From Clostridiales bacterium UBA1740 (GTDB taxonomy: Bacteria > Bacillota > Clostridia > Oscillospirales > CAG-272), in contig DCHY01000022.1 of the NCBI GenBank assembly GCA_002315715.1, positions 1 to 5,908 on the forward strand: a stretch of DNA of 5,908 nucleotides, written 5' to 3'. The position numbers were made by a program, and so were the translations under genes. Below are positions 5,833-5,908 of the stretch, piece by piece (the first letter of the stretch is position 1; each line of letters begins with the position of its first letter). The notes under the pieces were generated by a model that was not told the origin of the DNA, made no database searches, and saw only the letters and a program-made list of their open reading frames with translations.

Positions 5833-5892
5833 CGAATCCCGATAATCCCTCCTCGTGGGGGCTTTTTCTTTTGGCGGACAGGGAGGGATTCG
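5833..5892 (+). repeat. 60-bp terminator-bearing repeat, copy 2
   Basis: This is the second copy of the 5654-5713 repeat, 179 bp further on, with one difference (T5846). The outer arms CGAATCCC (5833-5840) and GGGATTCG (5885-5892) are intact. The substitution introduces one mismatch at the base of the inner stem. Confidence 0.92.
5847..5871 (+). terminator. Terminator-like hairpin inside repeat copy 2
   Basis: CCC-T-CC pairs with GG-GGG around TCGT and is followed by CTTTTTCTTTT. The stem is weaker than in copy 1 because T5846 cannot pair with C5862. Confidence 0.6.
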
Positions 5893-5908
5893 CGTGAGTG
5901 AAACTTAT

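Larger units (their letters stand above)
5391..5908. other. Gene-free, repeat- and terminator-rich intergenic tail
   Basis: No credible coding sequence is present. The region contains the operon terminator, two further terminator-like hairpins inside a 60-bp repeat, at least three strong palindromes and a pair of related sequences in opposite orientation. The 12-mer GGGAGGGATTCG occurs at 5522, 5702 and 5881, a spacing of 180 and 179 bp. One segment counted by hand (5534-5653) is 58% GC, well above the first 300 bases of the window (37%). The arrangement looks like host intergenic repeats of REP or BIME type rather than part of the operon. Confidence 0.75.

Noticed and set aside
5820..5845. 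Possible tRNA remnant around CTCGAATCCC
   Set aside because: Only the T-loop-like string is present. No acceptor, D-arm or anticodon arm can be paired around it, and the same string recurs as a repeat border.

Overview
The window looks like chromosomal DNA of an uncultured Clostridia-type Firmicute. The signs are strong Shine-Dalgarno sites, a sigma-A-like promoter with an extended -10, a small Xre-type regulator of the kind common in Clostridia, and an intergenic tail full of U-tract terminators and short palindromes. This taxonomic placement is an inference from style; no marker gene is present.

Layout. Bases 1-316 are AT-rich non-coding DNA (about 37% GC by hand count over 1-300). They hold an imperfect direct repeat with a 140-bp offset, CCAAA tracts in 11-bp phase, and one good promoter at 257-285. 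Bases 317-517 encode a 66-residue helix-turn-helix protein (about 33% GC). After a 37-bp gap comes one uninterrupted 1611-codon gene at 555-5390. Bases 5391-5908 hold no credible gene. They carry a rho-independent terminator and a GC-richer mosaic (58% in one hand-counted segment) of terminator hairpins, a 60-bp near-identical repeat and several perfect palindromes.

The large gene is the centre of interest. In one chain it joins an N-terminal DEDD-type 3'-5' exonuclease-like domain, a four-cysteine putative zinc cluster, a complete RecQ-type SF2 helicase core, a long linker with several winged-helix-like segments, a compact but motif-complete UvrD/PcrA-type SF1A helicase core, and an unrecognised C-terminal domain. 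The exonuclease-like domain has Asn where the catalytic His of the DEDDh class is expected. The canonical zinc/RQC module after the RecQ core is not visible.

How they may work together (inference). The small regulator and the giant nuclease-helicase are probably one transcript from the 257-285 promoter, with the regulator controlling the dose of a potentially toxic DNA-processing enzyme. A stand-alone regulator plus large nuclease/helicase cassette, set among repeats and of uneven base composition, is the usual appearance of accessory genome-defence or DNA-repair modules. The sequence alone cannot separate anti-phage or anti-plasmid defence from housekeeping recombination repair.
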